Source: Epiperipatus broadwayi (taxonomy: Eukaryota; Onychophora; Udeonychophora; Euonychophora; Peripatidae). From it: a stretch of 64,000 nt of DNA. Made by a program: the position numbers and the translations under genes. The notes beneath the pieces are model-generated. The model worked only from the letters and a program-made list of their open reading frames with translations. It was not told the origin of the DNA and ran no database searches. This document shows positions 46,245 through 57,684 of this stretch, piece after piece (position 1 is the stretch's first letter; each line of letters begins with the position of its first letter). The stretch lies in NCBI GenBank assembly GCA_028023455.1, contig JAQFVV010012446.1:2234001-2298000 (forward strand). The letters run 5' to 3'.

Positions 46245-47095
46245 CATACAGATAAAAAGAGTTGAAACCATGAAAACATCATGTGATCACCATTTCATAT
46301 GCATATGCAGGCTGTTAATAACAGCAAACTTTTCATGCAATAGTGCCACCAACTGCAAGCCTTAATAATCAACGGATACAAGAAAGTCTTTGTGTGCATA
46401 AAATCCCTACCTAGTGCCTAGTTATTCAATATCCTCAGACTAGTTCTAATTTGTGGATTTCATCAGTGATGAGCCTTGGAATTGAAAATACTGCACCTAG
46501 ATCTTAGGATCTAAGGTGACCCCCCCCCCAGAAGTCACTTTTTATATATTTGGTTAACTATAAAGTTAGGAGCCCAATATAGAAACATAAGGTTTTCACT
46601 CCAAAATCATTCACTTCTATAGTCATATAGATCTGAATTCAGTTCAGCATCTATACATTTTGATGTCTTTGCTTTTTCAAAAGATACAGTCACCATAATC
46701 CTACAGGCAGGATAGGTATAAAACTATCAAAACGACACATAATTACCATTTCATATGCTTACACAGGCTGTTAATAACTGTAGCAAACTCTTGCAATAGT
46801 GCCACCAAGTGCAAACCATTGTAATCAATGTTTGCAAGAAGGTTTGTGTGTAAATATCTACTGCCTACTCATCCAATATACCCAGACTATTTTCTAACTT
46901 GTGGCTTTTATCAGTGAGGAGCCTGGATTTGAGAGCGCTCCACCTAGGTTACATGAAAGCTGCAAGCTAGAAACTAGTCTGGGGATATTGGATGAGTAGA
47001 CACAAGATAGGGATTTCATGCACAAACCTTCTTGCATCCATTGGTTACAAAGGCTTATACTTGGTGGCACTAATGTATGAAAAGTTTGTTACTGT
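46245..47095. mobile_element. HH1 pair, degraded
   Basis: Terminal flank CATCATGTGATCACCATTTC, left arm to 46,520, internal segment, second left arm at 46,790-46,950, then a right arm (AGAAACTAGTCTGGGG, 46,972) to 47,090. A C9 run replaces the start of the internal segment near 46,520. Confidence 0.7.
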
Positions 47096-47099
47096 TAAT

Positions 47100-47600
47100 A
47101 AAAGGAGTTGGTTGGATTCTTTAAAAGATAATTGATCTTTTGTTATTAAAATATTATTAATTATCAATTGTGTATACTCATGTGAATTTAGATCTGAAAA
47201 AAACTGGCCATGAGTCCACCTTACAATCTATGATAATATTTCATTTGTTATTATATGTTGGATTATTTCCATCATCTAGTTTTAATTGTTAAATATTTTT
47301 AGAAAAATCTTTATTTAAACTTTTCAAATGCATTCAATTGTTAGTAGCAGTACAGAAGTTAATATACTTGCCCAATGAATGGAAATTGAAACAATGACCA
47401 TAGACTCTTAAATATTAAATTTAATTAATGCTCTCACTAACTAAACTAGCCTTTAATAAAATAAGACCTAATTGGAGCATTATCTCAATTTGAGTAACTA
47501 TGAATCTAAAAGTCACTAGTGCAACCTCCATTCTTATATTGTCATTGATCAGGGCAGAGACATCTGGAAAAGAAAAGTATAATACCATTTAAAATTATTA
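47100..47600. repeat. HH3 tail and HH3 relic
   Basis: AATATTTCATTTGTTATTATATGTTGG through AAACTTTTCAAATGCATTC (47,235-47,335) matches HH3 tails. GTCATTGATCAGGGCAGAGACATC (47,545-47,570) matches the HH3 ribozyme region with losses. Confidence 0.5.
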
Positions 47601-47604
47601 AAAA

Positions 47605-47930
47605 ACAGGCAAAACTCACTATATATATTGCCACACACAGCAAGCTAGAGTAATCAATGGATTCCAGAAGGCTTGTGCATAAAATCCCCATTTAGTGCAT
47701 ACTCATCCAATATCCCCAGATTAGCTTCTGGCTTATGGCCTTCATCAGTGAGGAGCCTTGGATCTGAGAGCACTGCACCTAGATCTTAGGATCACAAAGG
47801 TTTATTATCCATTGATTACTCTAGCTTGCTGTGTGTGGCAATATATATAGTGAGTTTTGCCTGTTTTAACAACAGTTATACACAAGCATAAGAGGAGGTG
47901 GTCATGTGATGTTTATTGGTTTAAAATTAT
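47605..47930 (-). mobile_element. HH1 element with nearly intact arm
   Basis: GGCAAAACTCACTATATATATTGCC begins the left arm. The minus-strand ribozyme reads CUCCUCA, CUGAUGA, A-GGC-CAUAA-GCC-A, GAAG, CUAAUC, UGGGGA. A15.1 is changed to G, so it is likely inactive. The right terminal part (47,800-47,865) is inverted. Confidence 0.75.
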
Positions 47931-47984
47931 GTTACATTCTAATGTATTTGAAAAATTTAAATAATGTTCGAATTTGTCTAGGCT

Positions 47985-48110
47985 TCAGGTATTTTCTCTT
48001 GTAGCATTTATCATAAAAAAATAAAATAAATAAGCTTGTTTAGAGTTATTAGCAGGCTCTTTATATATTACATATTGGTAATACAAGCTATATAGGTCAT
48101 GTGATATATG
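47985..48110 (+). repeat. HH2 terminal fragment
   Basis: TTTTCTCTTGTAGCATTTATC, then GCTTGTTTAGAGTTATT and GGTCATGTGATATATGAC, matches HH2 outer ends. Confidence 0.55.
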
Positions 48111-48204
48111 ACTGATATTTTACTAAAAACTTTTGATTAAAATTAGAGGTGGTCATAATCCGAAATATAATTACAATATTCTCAATAATACTGAAAAGAA
48201 AGAA

Positions 48205-48322
48205 GCATGTCTTGCGTTGTTAGCTGAGATGTATCGCAGCCACCATGCAAGCAAGTAGTTGGTTGCAGACGGTTGTGGGTTCGCATCCCGGCCGATGCTA
48301 TGACACATGGAAAAAAAAAGAA
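48205..48322 (+). mobile_element. tRNA-derived SINE with target duplication
   Basis: A box TTAGCTGAGATGT, B box GGTTCGCATCCCGG, then TATGACACATGG and an A tail. Direct repeats AAAGAAAGAAGCATG flank it (left copy near 48,195, right copy near 48,317). Confidence 0.9.
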
Positions 48323-48719
48323 AGAAGCATGACAAATCTGGTCTAACACTTTTTTTCAAAAGTCATTCAGTTTCAGAAATTTTTTTTTTTACTACCATAT
48401 ATGCTGGGAATTACTATCACTAATTATATTGTTATTAAATAACCAATAAGACATCACATGACCTTAACTTACATTCAAGCCATCTAGTGTAACATTTAGT
48501 AATTAATTGATGCCATCTATTTATTACTAAAGCTTACATTAGATGACACACAAATAATGAGAATAAACATATTTGATAATAATTTTTGTTATTTATTTCA
48601 GCAGAAATTCTCTATAATTTGCATTTTTTTTTTACATTCAACCTAAAATAATAAATCTTTGTGATTTGTTTTAGAACAGTTAATTATTTTTTCATTATTA
48701 TTCGGTAATGTTTTTTACT

Positions 48720-49000
48720 AAGGCCTTCAATGCTCACCTCCTTTGATCAAGTATTTACCTCCATGTTTCAGATATTCATAGTGTTCAAGCATCCCCTCTA
48801 TATTCTTGATTTTGCTCCACTATCATCTGTTTGGACCACTAAAAAGCCCTACAAAAACATTCACATCAGATGAAAATGCAAAAAAAATAAGATCACAGCT
48901 TAGCTTAAAATATTTTTAAATGGGAGAATATAAATACTTGTTGGTAGATAGATGAAGTGTAATGTAAAGCAAGGAGATTGTGTCAAAAAATGATGTATTT
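48720..49000 (+). pseudogene. mariner-type transposase C-terminal relic
   Basis: At 48,790-48,830 HPLYILDFAPLSSVW corresponds to the H-P-x-Y-S-P-D-L-A-P-S-D-x-H-L-F block that carries the third catalytic acidic residue; that Asp is not visible here. At 48,955-48,995 KCNVKQGDCVKK followed by a stop corresponds to the K-C-x-x-x-x-G-D-Y-V-E-K ending. This subfamily differs from the 42 kb element, which ends in F-E-R-D. Only the last third is recognisable. Confidence 0.65.
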
Positions 49001-49004
49001 GCCC

Positions 49005-50495
49005 CTTTCTGAAATTTAATTAGAATAAAGTCTATAGCCATGACATGGATAATTTTTGATTCATCTTGTATTAGAGTGAAGTATTCTAATTAAAATATTA
49101 TTACAAGAAATTTTGTAGAAATAAAAATTCTAAGTAGAGCCATTATATATATTTTTAAATGCTTTTATTTAAGTCAAAATCTTAGTTTGTTTTCAAGGTT
49201 TATTTAGATAAAATTTTAAAATTAAAGTTTAATATATTTATATCAATAGAATTTGTTCAAATTTTATACATTTGTTATAAATCATTGTTAATGCATTATG
49301 GTATTAAAATAGTTTAGGTAGATTCCCTAGTTTTTTAAATCCAAAGGGTTTGCTGGAAGAAATTTCAAATATGCTTATATCAAATTTTGAATATGTTGAT
49401 ATAATTTCAATAAGTTTTAAGTAATGTGTGTGAGAGAGGAGTTTTGTATATATATACACTTAATTAATCGAATTATACAATTTAATTTAATATCATCAAA
49501 TTTATTTTCATTCACAAATGAACCTTTTCAAGATGCCATTTTTAAAATTAATCATGTGACAATAAACATTCTACAGCTTTATACACCTTCTATTGGCCAT
49601 CACTAGAAATAAACTCATGAAAAAAAAATATTTTTATAAATTTACAAATATGTATACATCCATTATATATTTCCTTATTCATCTTTTTCTTTCTTATACC
49701 TACTATCATCAAATAAACAACTCTTACATTATCAATACATACACATTCAAATATATTACATCTTATTTTCTAACACTGATAATTTCTCTCCCAATTTTAT
49801 CAAACCATTGACCATATTAATATATATACATCCATTATACATTCTCTTATTCAACTTTTTTTTACCTTATAACTTCTATCTATCAATCTGCAAATAATTC
49901 CTGTCATATACTACCAGTATATATATACATATACCTATACATTCTTACATATTACAGTTTTTAATTATCTACAGTGACCATTTCCCTCCCAATTTTACCA
50001 AAACCATTGATCATATTATATAACGTTTCATAATATTTTCTTTCTTTAAAATTTTTACTATACTTTATCTTTTAAAATTGAAATAAAATAAAGTTATGAT
50101 TATAAAATTATATTGCAAATGAACATTATTTAATATATTATTTTAGTTTCAACCTTAATGCTAAAAACTGAAAAATAATAGATATAAAATGATATATTTT
50201 CTAATAAACATTTGTCATGTGTATAAACAACAGTACCGCAAAAACGTAACTTTTGTATAATATTTCAAATGATTTTAAAATTTTAATATCATGGTATTTT
50301 GTTCATGCCCCATTTGCAAGTTAGAAATTAAATACATGATACAAATGAAACATATATATTTATGCAATAAAATTTTACCTCAGATTACCAAAAACTATAA
50401 TTCTCTTCACTGTACTAGTATGTATTTTAGCATGCAGGTCACAATTTATTTTGAACCCATTTAAAAAATTGTTCAATGTCTGTAATCTCTTTTTG
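49005..50495. other. A+T-rich DNA; degenerate 185-bp tandem repeat at 49,650-50,020
   Basis: TATACATCCATTATATATTTCC...CTCCCAATTTTATCAAACCATTGACCAT is followed by a diverged second copy ending CTCCCAATTTTACCAAAACCATTG. Nothing else recognised. Confidence 0.5.
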
Positions 50496-50499
50496 CATT

Positions 50500-51410
50500 A
50501 ACCAACCAATATATCCAAGTGACAGACCCATGTCTAAAAAATTTAGAAATTAAATTTGCATTTTTCACCCTCTACTAAGAAATGTGGCTAACATTTTTTT
50601 TACAGTTTTAAAATTCATATATTTATTTTCTAATATTTTAATTTCAAAAAAATTCAAAAGATGTCATGATAATCAAATAAATGGGAATTTCAAAGTAACT
50701 GAAACAATACATTGATACCTAGTCACTATATATTCAGTGATCTCAAACTTTGCGAGATTACTTCGAAAAAATATTATGATAATCTAAAAACTTGAATTTT
50801 TTGGAAAGTTTATGATTATTTTTGTATCATAATTGTGTAATAATTATTAGAAATCAAAAACATATATTACATATTTATTTTTTACAGAAATATTTTATTT
50901 TTAAATATAAAGAATATATTCTTCTAAACATTGTTACTATAGAGATTTTGGTCATGGGAAATACGACTGTCTAGAAATGATGTCACTCAACAGACTAATA
51001 TAATATTTAGAAGTATTGTAAAAATTATAAAAAAAATTTAAACTTTTAAAGCATAAATTGATAGATTTAATAAATATTAAAAATAATTTGTGCAGGTTTT
51101 TAAAACAAACATCAAAGATTTTATTCATTTTATAAATTGAATCTGCTCCACCTGAAATTTGATGATATGACAGCATTTTGTTTTGATTAAGATCTAATTT
51201 TTAAAATAATTCCAAAAATCAAATGTGATTTTTAAAAATTTATTTAATTTCTAAACAAAATTATCTATTGAATGAGGTCAAATTTATTATATTCTAATAA
51301 ATAATAATGGTTTAATATTAAAATGAAAGTTGAAAGCTTAAATCTAGTGAGAACAAGAAATTTGTCCAGAATGTTAGTGTAGTAAAGAGGGTTAATATTT
51401 TTAATCCTTT
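50500..51410. repeat. R1 repeat, dispersed third copy
   Basis: Colinear with 22,985-23,830 and 26,470-27,310 inside the 3.46-kb duplication (for example CTCAAACTTTGCGAGATTAC, then GTCATGGGAAATACGAC and CTAAACAAAATTATCTATTG). It is more diverged than those two are from each other, so R1 was dispersed before the tandem duplication. No coding potential; family unknown. Confidence 0.75.
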
Positions 51411-51414
51411 AATC

Positions 51415-51995
51415 AGTGTAGCTCATTTTTTTGCATTTTTATGAAGTCATTAGAAAATGATTATGATTTTGATACATTTTTACATTGCACATTAGTGAAG
51501 TTTTTAAAACAATTAAGGGTTATAAAGCAAATATCCCTAGCCTAGGTACTTCTCCAAAAGAGAAAGAGAATCATGTAATATTAATTAAGATTGATGCAAT
51601 ATTTATTGAATTATTAAGTAATAAACAAACTTTCACATTTATATAGTAATAAGATATCAAAAATAGAAATTAATGATTGTGCTGTTTTATTTATATAAAT
51701 AATAAAAATATATACAACAGCTATATATATATTAATAATAATTGCACATAAAAAAAGCCTTTTTCAGTACATAGTTTCACACCTTTTTCAAATGTTAAGA
51801 ATCTAATTTACTATTAACCAATAATTGCAGAATGCTATCTAGTGTTCTATGATGGAAGTTAATATAGCAAGAATAACAAATAAAACATTAATAAAGCAAG
51901 ATTAAAACTGATATAGAGATTCAATAAAATTTCAAAGTATTAACTTTATAATATAATATACAGAATAAATAAAACATACCTATATGACTTTATAT
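51415..51995. other. No recognised feature
   Basis: A+T-rich DNA without visible signal. Confidence 0.5.
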
Positions 51996-51999
51996 ATAA

Positions 52000-52850
52000 A
52001 AGTAGCAAACTCTCCATACAGTAGTGTCACCAAGTGCAAGAAATCACAAGCAATGGATGCAGAAAGGTTTGTGCATAAAATCCCTATCTAATGCAAACTT
52101 ATCCAATACCCACAGATTAGTTTCTAGCTTGTGGCTTTCATCAGTGAGAAGCCTTCGATTTTAGAGCAATGAACCTAGAACTTACAATCTAATGCAACCC
52201 TCCAACAGTAATCTTTATCTATTTGCCTCAAGATCAAATCACAATAATGTTTTCAACCCAATCTCATTTGCTTGTATTGTCATATACATCAAGCACAATT
52301 CAGAATCTATACATTTTGGTGTCTGGTTTTTCAAAATCAACAGTCACTATTAATCTATAGGCAGGATCGATATAAAACCATCAAAATATCACATGATATC
52401 ATTTCATGTCCTTAAACAGGATGTTAATAATAGTAGCAAATTCTCCATATAGTAGTGCCACCTATGAAAGCCTTCATGATCAATGGATGCAGCACACTGA
52501 TCTAATATCTCTGACTAGTTTCTATCCTGCTCATAGAATAATAATGATTGTGTTTTTGGTAAAACACCAAAATATGTAGATGCTGAACTGAGTTCAGATT
52601 TATATGAGTACACAAGCTAATCAGCTTGGGTTGAGACATTATTGAAATTTTCATCTTGGGCTCCTAGCTTTATAGTTAATCAAATAGTTAAAAGATGGCT
52701 GCTGGAGGGTTGTATTAGATCTTAAGATGTAAGTGCAGTGATCTCAAATCTGAGGCTTCTCACTGATGAAAACCACAAGCTAAAAACTACTCTGGGGATA
52801 TTTAATGAACAGCCTGCATAAGCATATGAAATGGTGAACATGCGAACTTT
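52000..52850. mobile_element. HH1 elements, nested
   Basis: Left arm 52,005-52,205 with minus-strand ribozyme AGC/GCU stem II variant and GAAA near 52,110. Then internal segment, second terminal flank (52,385), a short arm, internal segment again, and a right arm at 52,700-52,800. The plus-strand core CUGAUGA...AAAACUACUCUGGGGA near 52,757 is degraded. Confidence 0.7.
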
Positions 52851-52899
52851 ATATATACTATCTTAATTTCAAATATCTATTTATCACAATATCTCAAAA

Positions 52900-54085
52900 C
52901 ATTAAACATCACATGATCACCATTTCTTATGCTTGCTTATAATGGTTATTAAAACAGGCAAAAACTCACTATACATATTGCCTCACTGCAAGCTGAAGTA
53001 ATAAATGGTTGGCCAAAAGATGTGCATAAAATCCCCATCTAGTGCCTACTTATCCAATATCCCCAGATTAATTTCTTCTGGCTTGTGGCCTTCATCAGTG
53101 AGGAACCTTGGATCTGAGAGACCTGCACCTAGATCTTAGGATCTAATGCAACCTTCCAGCAGCCATCTTTTATCTGTACTTAACTACAAAACTATGAGTC
53201 TTAAATTGAAAACACCATAATATTTTCAATCCAAGCCCATCAGCTTATATAGTCATATGGGTCTGGATTCAGTTCAGTACCCATATATTTTAGTATCTTT
53301 GGTTCTTTAATAACCATAGCCACCAATATCCTATTAGGAAGGATTATTTTTAAGCCAATAAACATCACATGATCACCATTTCTTATGCTTGCTTATAATG
53401 GTTATTAAAACATGCAAAAACTCACTATATGTAGTGCCTCACTGCATGCTAGAGTAATGAATGGATGCCAGAAGGCTTGTGATAAAATCCCCATCTACTG
53501 CCTACTTATCCAATATCCCCAGACTGGTTTCTAGTTTGTGGCCTTTGTCAGTGTGGATCCTTGGCATCCATTCATTACTCTAGCTTGCAGTGAGGCAGTA
53601 TGTATAGTGAGTTTTTGCTTGTTTTAATAACCATTATAAGCAAGCATAAGAAATGGTGATCATGTGATGTTCATTGACTTAAAACCAATTCTTCCCAATA
53701 GGATATTGGTGGCTATGGTTACTAAAGAACCAAAGACACCAAAAAATTTTGGGTACTGAACTGAGTTCAGACCCAGATAACTACATAAGTTGATAGATGG
53801 ATTAAAAATATTAGGGTGTTTTCAATTTAAGACTTATAGTTTTGTAGTTAAGTAAAGATAAAAGGTGGCTGCTGGAGGGTTGCATTAGATCCTAAGATCT
53901 AGGTCCAGTGCTCTCAGATCCAAGGCTCCTCACTGATGAAGTCCACAATCCAGAAACTAGTCTGGGAATATTGGATAATTAGGCACTAGATGGGAATTTT
54001 ATGCACAAGCCTTCTGGCATTCATTGATTACTCTAGCTTGCAGTGAGGCAATATGTGTAGTGAGTTTTTGCCTGTTTTATCCTGA
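52900..54085. mobile_element. HH1 large composite foldback
   Basis: Two left arms (52,965-53,165 and 53,405-53,560) and two right arms (53,565-53,640 and 53,875-54,080) surround internal segments. The outer flank CATCACATGATCACCATTTC (53,362) is mirrored by GAAATGGTGATCATGTGATG (53,651). The minus-strand ribozyme near 53,060-53,105 carries a small insertion beside GAAG; the plus-strand one at 53,925-53,965 keeps CUGAUGA, GAAA and ACUAGUC. Confidence 0.75.
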
Positions 54086-54109
54086 AACATATAACCAAAG
54101 ATATGTGAA

Positions 54110-54400
54110 AAAAGATCAATCGATCCCCAAGAATGCATATTTTGTGCTAAAGTAGAATTCATCAACTGGTCCATATCACAATCTCATATCTTGATCATTT
54201 TTTTGTATACATATACATATAGAAAATTCGTATAGTTTAAATGACAAGGTTCAAATTTACTGCACTCACAACATTGCTATCAATCACTTTATAAAAATAT
54301 ATTAGTAACTTTTACTAATCATTCATTAAACTAGAGATTATCCCTAGCCCAAATATACACTTTAATTCTCAGTTGATTAATAATATGTATTGTCTTATAG
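54110..54400 (-). repeat. HH6 copy with degraded ribozyme
   Basis: Minus strand: ATAATCTCTAGTTTAATGAATG at 54,325-54,347, then CCAG-UUGAUGA...AAAAUAUGCAUUCUUGGGG near 54,125-54,175. C3 and G12 are changed, so inactive. The same layout is cut by the window end at 63.9-64.0 kb. Confidence 0.6.
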
Positions 54401-54404
54401 AGGC

Positions 54405-55015
54405 TTTAGCATTTTATATATTTTAATGTTTTTTTTTTACCTGCCTCACTTATTAGTAGGGTTCCTAGACATCTAAATTTTTCAGAATTGTCCTGATTTG
54501 AATTTTCAAGTTCCAGTATTCTGATAAAAGATTTTAGGACCCTTAAATATTTCAATTTATCAAAACTAAATATTAATTTTTTTTTGAAAATTGTGCTTTT
54601 CACTTGGTTTTTTTTATTAATAATTATTAATTGTTAGACTACACCTAACTACCACAGCTAATATTATATTTAATAAAATTTTAGTTCTGTTAGTACAATA
54701 ACTAGATATTTATTGTTCTTTTAAACGGATACTCATTGCATCTTAAATGGGGAAACCTGAGAAATCGGAACACGTACTCATGTCAATTCTAAAAAAAAAA
54801 TTATGATATCTATATAAGTTCCGATTTTGCATTTATAATTTATTTATTCGTTGAAAATCGAAATGCATAAGAAATCTTTAACTGAGCATATTAAATTTGA
54901 ATATTTGTTTGCCTATGCTGCTACCCATTTTATGTAATGGGTTACATAAATTTAAAAAAAGGGAACTGCTGCAGGATTTTTATCCTGATTGAAAGTACCT
55001 TTAAGACTGACTTTC
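54405..55015. other. No recognised feature
   Basis: A+T-rich DNA; a 65-codon minus-strand frame has no motif. Confidence 0.45.
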
Positions 55016-55017
55016 TT

Positions 55018-55145
<128 letters not shown>

Positions 55146-55540
55146 TCAGGCTCGGAATGGGTGGGCAGGTCATAAAGATCCACCCCCTCTTAGGCACTTC
55201 ATGATATTCATAAATCTGCTAACTATACTTATGAGACCAGTCCTGGTGACTTGTTATTATAGAAATTTATCATATACCCCCCCCCCCAAAAAAAAAAAAA
55301 TCCCAAACACACATTATAAAGAAAATATATTCCACACAAGTATATTTTTTTATTTTTCTTTATTATTTTTTTAACTTATTATTTTTTTTTACCAACAAAA
55401 AAAAACCCAATTTTTCCCCCAATTTTTGAAAAAGGGTTTAAAAAAAGAAGGGGCCAAAGATAATTACAATTTTTAATATATTTTTAGTAGCACTTTCACA
55501 AAGGATTGATAGCCTAAACAGTGTAAATAATCTTACTTGT
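55146..55540. other. Low-complexity C-, A- and T-runs
   Basis: C9A13 near 55,278-55,300 and T-runs to 55,400. Nothing else seen. Confidence 0.5.
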
Positions 55541-55544
55541 TTAC

Positions 55545-55700
55545 ACAGAGGCTAAACTCTCCATACAGTAATGCCCCCAGTGCAAACCAGAGTAATCAAT
55601 GGAGGCAAGATTTGTGCATAAAATCCCTATCTAATGCCTACTCATCCAATATCCCCAGACTAGTTTTTAGCTTTTGGCTTTCATCAGTGAGGAATCATGT
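55545..55700 (-). mobile_element. HH1 arm
   Basis: GAGGCTAAACTCTCCATACAG through CATCAGTGAGGAATCATGTG. Minus ribozyme: CUCA, CUGAUGA, A-AGC-CAAAA-GCU-A, AAAA, CUAGUC, UGGGGA. Only G12 is lost. It joins directly to the terminal flank. Confidence 0.75.
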
Positions 55701-56540
55701 GATGATCTTACTTGTCTGAAATAAATGCATTTTTCTGATGCTTCATGAAAAATACAATATATAGGATCAGAGTCAAATCAATACTATGACAAAGATTACA
55801 TTAACAATGATTTGGAGTCTGGATAAAACCTCAGCAAGAGTAAGTAACATCTAGAGAATCCACTGAAGACAGGTATTTATTCAGGACTTCATAAGAAGTT
55901 CAAGCATCAAGTGACAAACCTGGATCATAATTCATAGATGCATGCTATGCCATGCTTAACCACGCATCAACCCGCAATATTGGCTGATGACTCAAGATTG
56001 TGGAAAGTAAAATCGTATGTGCACAGATGTATAATTTATTTTTAGTTTATATATGTCATATATAGCTGCATCAAAAGATAGACTGCTTTGGATGCTAATA
56101 TCATCATGAATTACCGCTAAAATATTGTACAATTTAGAAAAACAGACAACCAAATTTTGTACTTCTAGATAAGAAATTGAATGCATTCAAGTAATATTAA
56201 AACATTCTTTTTTTTTTTAAAGGATGTTGTCTTTCTGGTTACCAGGCACAACATGCAAGTCACATGGTTCTAAGAATGTAAATAATTTAAATGACAGTAT
56301 AGAGGTAAAAAAACTTAATATTTTTGTTTAAGCAATAGCTCAAGATTAATTTTATGCTTGTGAAATACAAAAAAGTCAAAAGAATATAAAATATGGACAG
56401 GTGTGAAAAGATGCTTAACATATTTTCTGGATAACTGTTGAACAAGACACAAGTATATTCAAATTTTAATTTAAATTGGTAAATGAGGAAAGTTTTGGTA
56501 GGGATTGTATCTTATAATAAGCTAATCTATCAATATATAT
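55701..56540. other. Mostly unassigned; TR relic at 55,870-55,920
   Basis: ATTCAGGACTTCATAAGAAGTTC and GCATCAAGTGACAAACCTGG match part of a TR unit. Nothing else recognised. Confidence 0.4.
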
Positions 56541-56545
56541 TCTGT

Positions 56546-56872
56546 ACCATATAATACTAAATTGTCCATTCACTTTAGTACTGTTCCACACAATGCTTTA
56601 ACAGTTTACAGTTTTGATTGCCCCAGCAATCTTCTTCAGAACTTTATATCTCCTAGCCTCAGCTAGGAGATATAAAGTTCTGAGGAAGACTGCTGAAGCA
56701 ATCAAAACTTAAACTGTAAAAAAAAGAGTGGTAATTTAGAGTTGAGGCTAGGAGATATAAAGTTCTGAAGAAGATTGCTGGGGCAATTGAAACTGTAAAC
56801 TGTAAAAATGGGTGGTAAATAAAGCATTGTGTAACAATAGTAAAGTGAATGGATAATTTAGTATTATATGGT
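56546..56872. mobile_element. HH4-type foldback with three ribozyme motifs
   Basis: ACCATATAATACTAAATTGTCC on the left is mirrored by the right end at 56,851-56,872. One minus-strand core (CUGAAGA at 56,633-56,639) and two plus-strand cores (near 56,680 and at 56,765-56,771) share AGAUUGCUGGGGCAAU-type stem II hairpins. The centre is a perfect hairpin of AGCTAGGAGATATAAAG-type sequence. Confidence 0.7.
56761..56801 (+). ncRNA. Hammerhead ribozyme candidate, HH4 type
   Basis: AGUU (56,761-56,764) pairs with AACU (56,798-56,801). CUGAAGA is at 56,765-56,771 (N7 is A). Stem II GAUUGC/GCAAUU has six pairs including G-U, loop UGGG. GAAA is at 56,789-56,792; A-C-U-G-U then A17 gives cleavage triplet GUA. 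One extra A (56,772) sits between A9 and stem II. Confidence 0.6.
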
Positions 56873-57089
56873 ATACATTTGGCAATGCAATAAGAAAGAG
56901 TATACTTTTTGAAGAATATACATTCTGAATAATGAAAGGTGAAAATTGTTTGGAAAAGTTAAGTTCAAATTACCTTTACAAATAGTACAGCATGTTGCTA
57001 TGTTTGATAGCTGATAGATCAAACAATAGCTGTATAATGGTGATAGAAATTTATATATACCATAAAAGTTAGCAGATGGCACAGGTTAG

Positions 57090-57245
57090 AAGATAGATTA
57101 GTAAATTACACAATGTTTCGAGTGGTATTATTCTATGTTCTTCTTCAGGTGGTGCCAGCCTGGCCAGTGATAATGCTCACATAGGAATCGAACTTACTTA
57201 CATCTTTAGATGCTTGAATATAGAATTTTAAGGCAACACTCTAAT
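57090..57245 (-). mobile_element. HH3 element with intact GAAA
   Basis: Minus strand: tRNA-like head (AACTCAGTTAATTAGAGTG near 57,228-57,246), B-box-like AAGTTCGATTCC near 57,187, then CCAC-CUGAAGA-AGAAC...CCACUC-GAAA-CAUU-GUGU near 57,110-57,155. Stem I matches for three to four pairs. The HH5 foldback begins immediately after. Confidence 0.65.
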
Positions 57246-57246
57246 T

Positions 57247-57680
57247 AACTGAGTTATATGATATACAAACTATGAGGATTGCCAATTCCTCAACAAGCTT
57301 TGTAATAAATGCTTAGCCAGAGCCAGCACTTAAAATATCTCTGTCACAAACCTCCCCCAAACCCCTGACCATGGTTTTGTGCTTTGGTACTCCTCAGAGA
57401 GGTGCATGGTTTCATGCTTTGGCACTCCTCATAGAGGTGCCAGGGTATGTTCAGACAACCCTGGCACCTCTCTGAGGAATGCCAAAGCACGAAACCATGG
57501 TCAGGGGTTGGGGGGGGGGGTTTCGTAACAGAGATATTTTAAGTGTTGGCTCTGGCTAAGCATTTATTACAAAGCTTATGGAGGAATTGGCAATCCTCAT
57601 TGTTTATAACTTACGAGCTTAAGAGAATAGGGTCATGTGATCTTTGACTCTTATTTTGACTATTTATACGATATACGTTT
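57247..57680. mobile_element. HH5 foldback with hammerhead ribozymes in both arms
   Basis: GAGGATTGCCAATTCCTC (57,263) mirrors GAGGAATTGGCAATCCTC (57,582), with arms of about 190 bp. The right arm carries an excellent hammerhead (57,466-57,508). The left arm holds two overlapping copies on the minus strand (about 57,370-57,445). GTCATGTGATC forms the right outer end. A G11 run is part of the right arm, matched by CCTCCCCC on the left. A lone arm is at 19.68-19.87 kb. Confidence 0.8.
57466..57508 (+). ncRNA. Hammerhead ribozyme candidate, HH5 type
   Basis: Stem I ACCUCU (57,466-57,471) pairs with AGGGGU (57,503-57,508), six pairs with one G-U. CUGAGGA is at 57,472-57,478 (N7 is G). Stem II UGC/GCA with loop CAAA is closed by an A-C mismatch; the left-arm copies show GUGC/GCAC there, so a four-pair stem is ancestral. 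GAAA is at 57,491-57,494. Stem III is the eight-base palindrome ACCAUGGU (57,494-57,501), then C17, cleavage triplet GUC. Confidence 0.7.
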
Positions 57681-57684
57681 ATCA

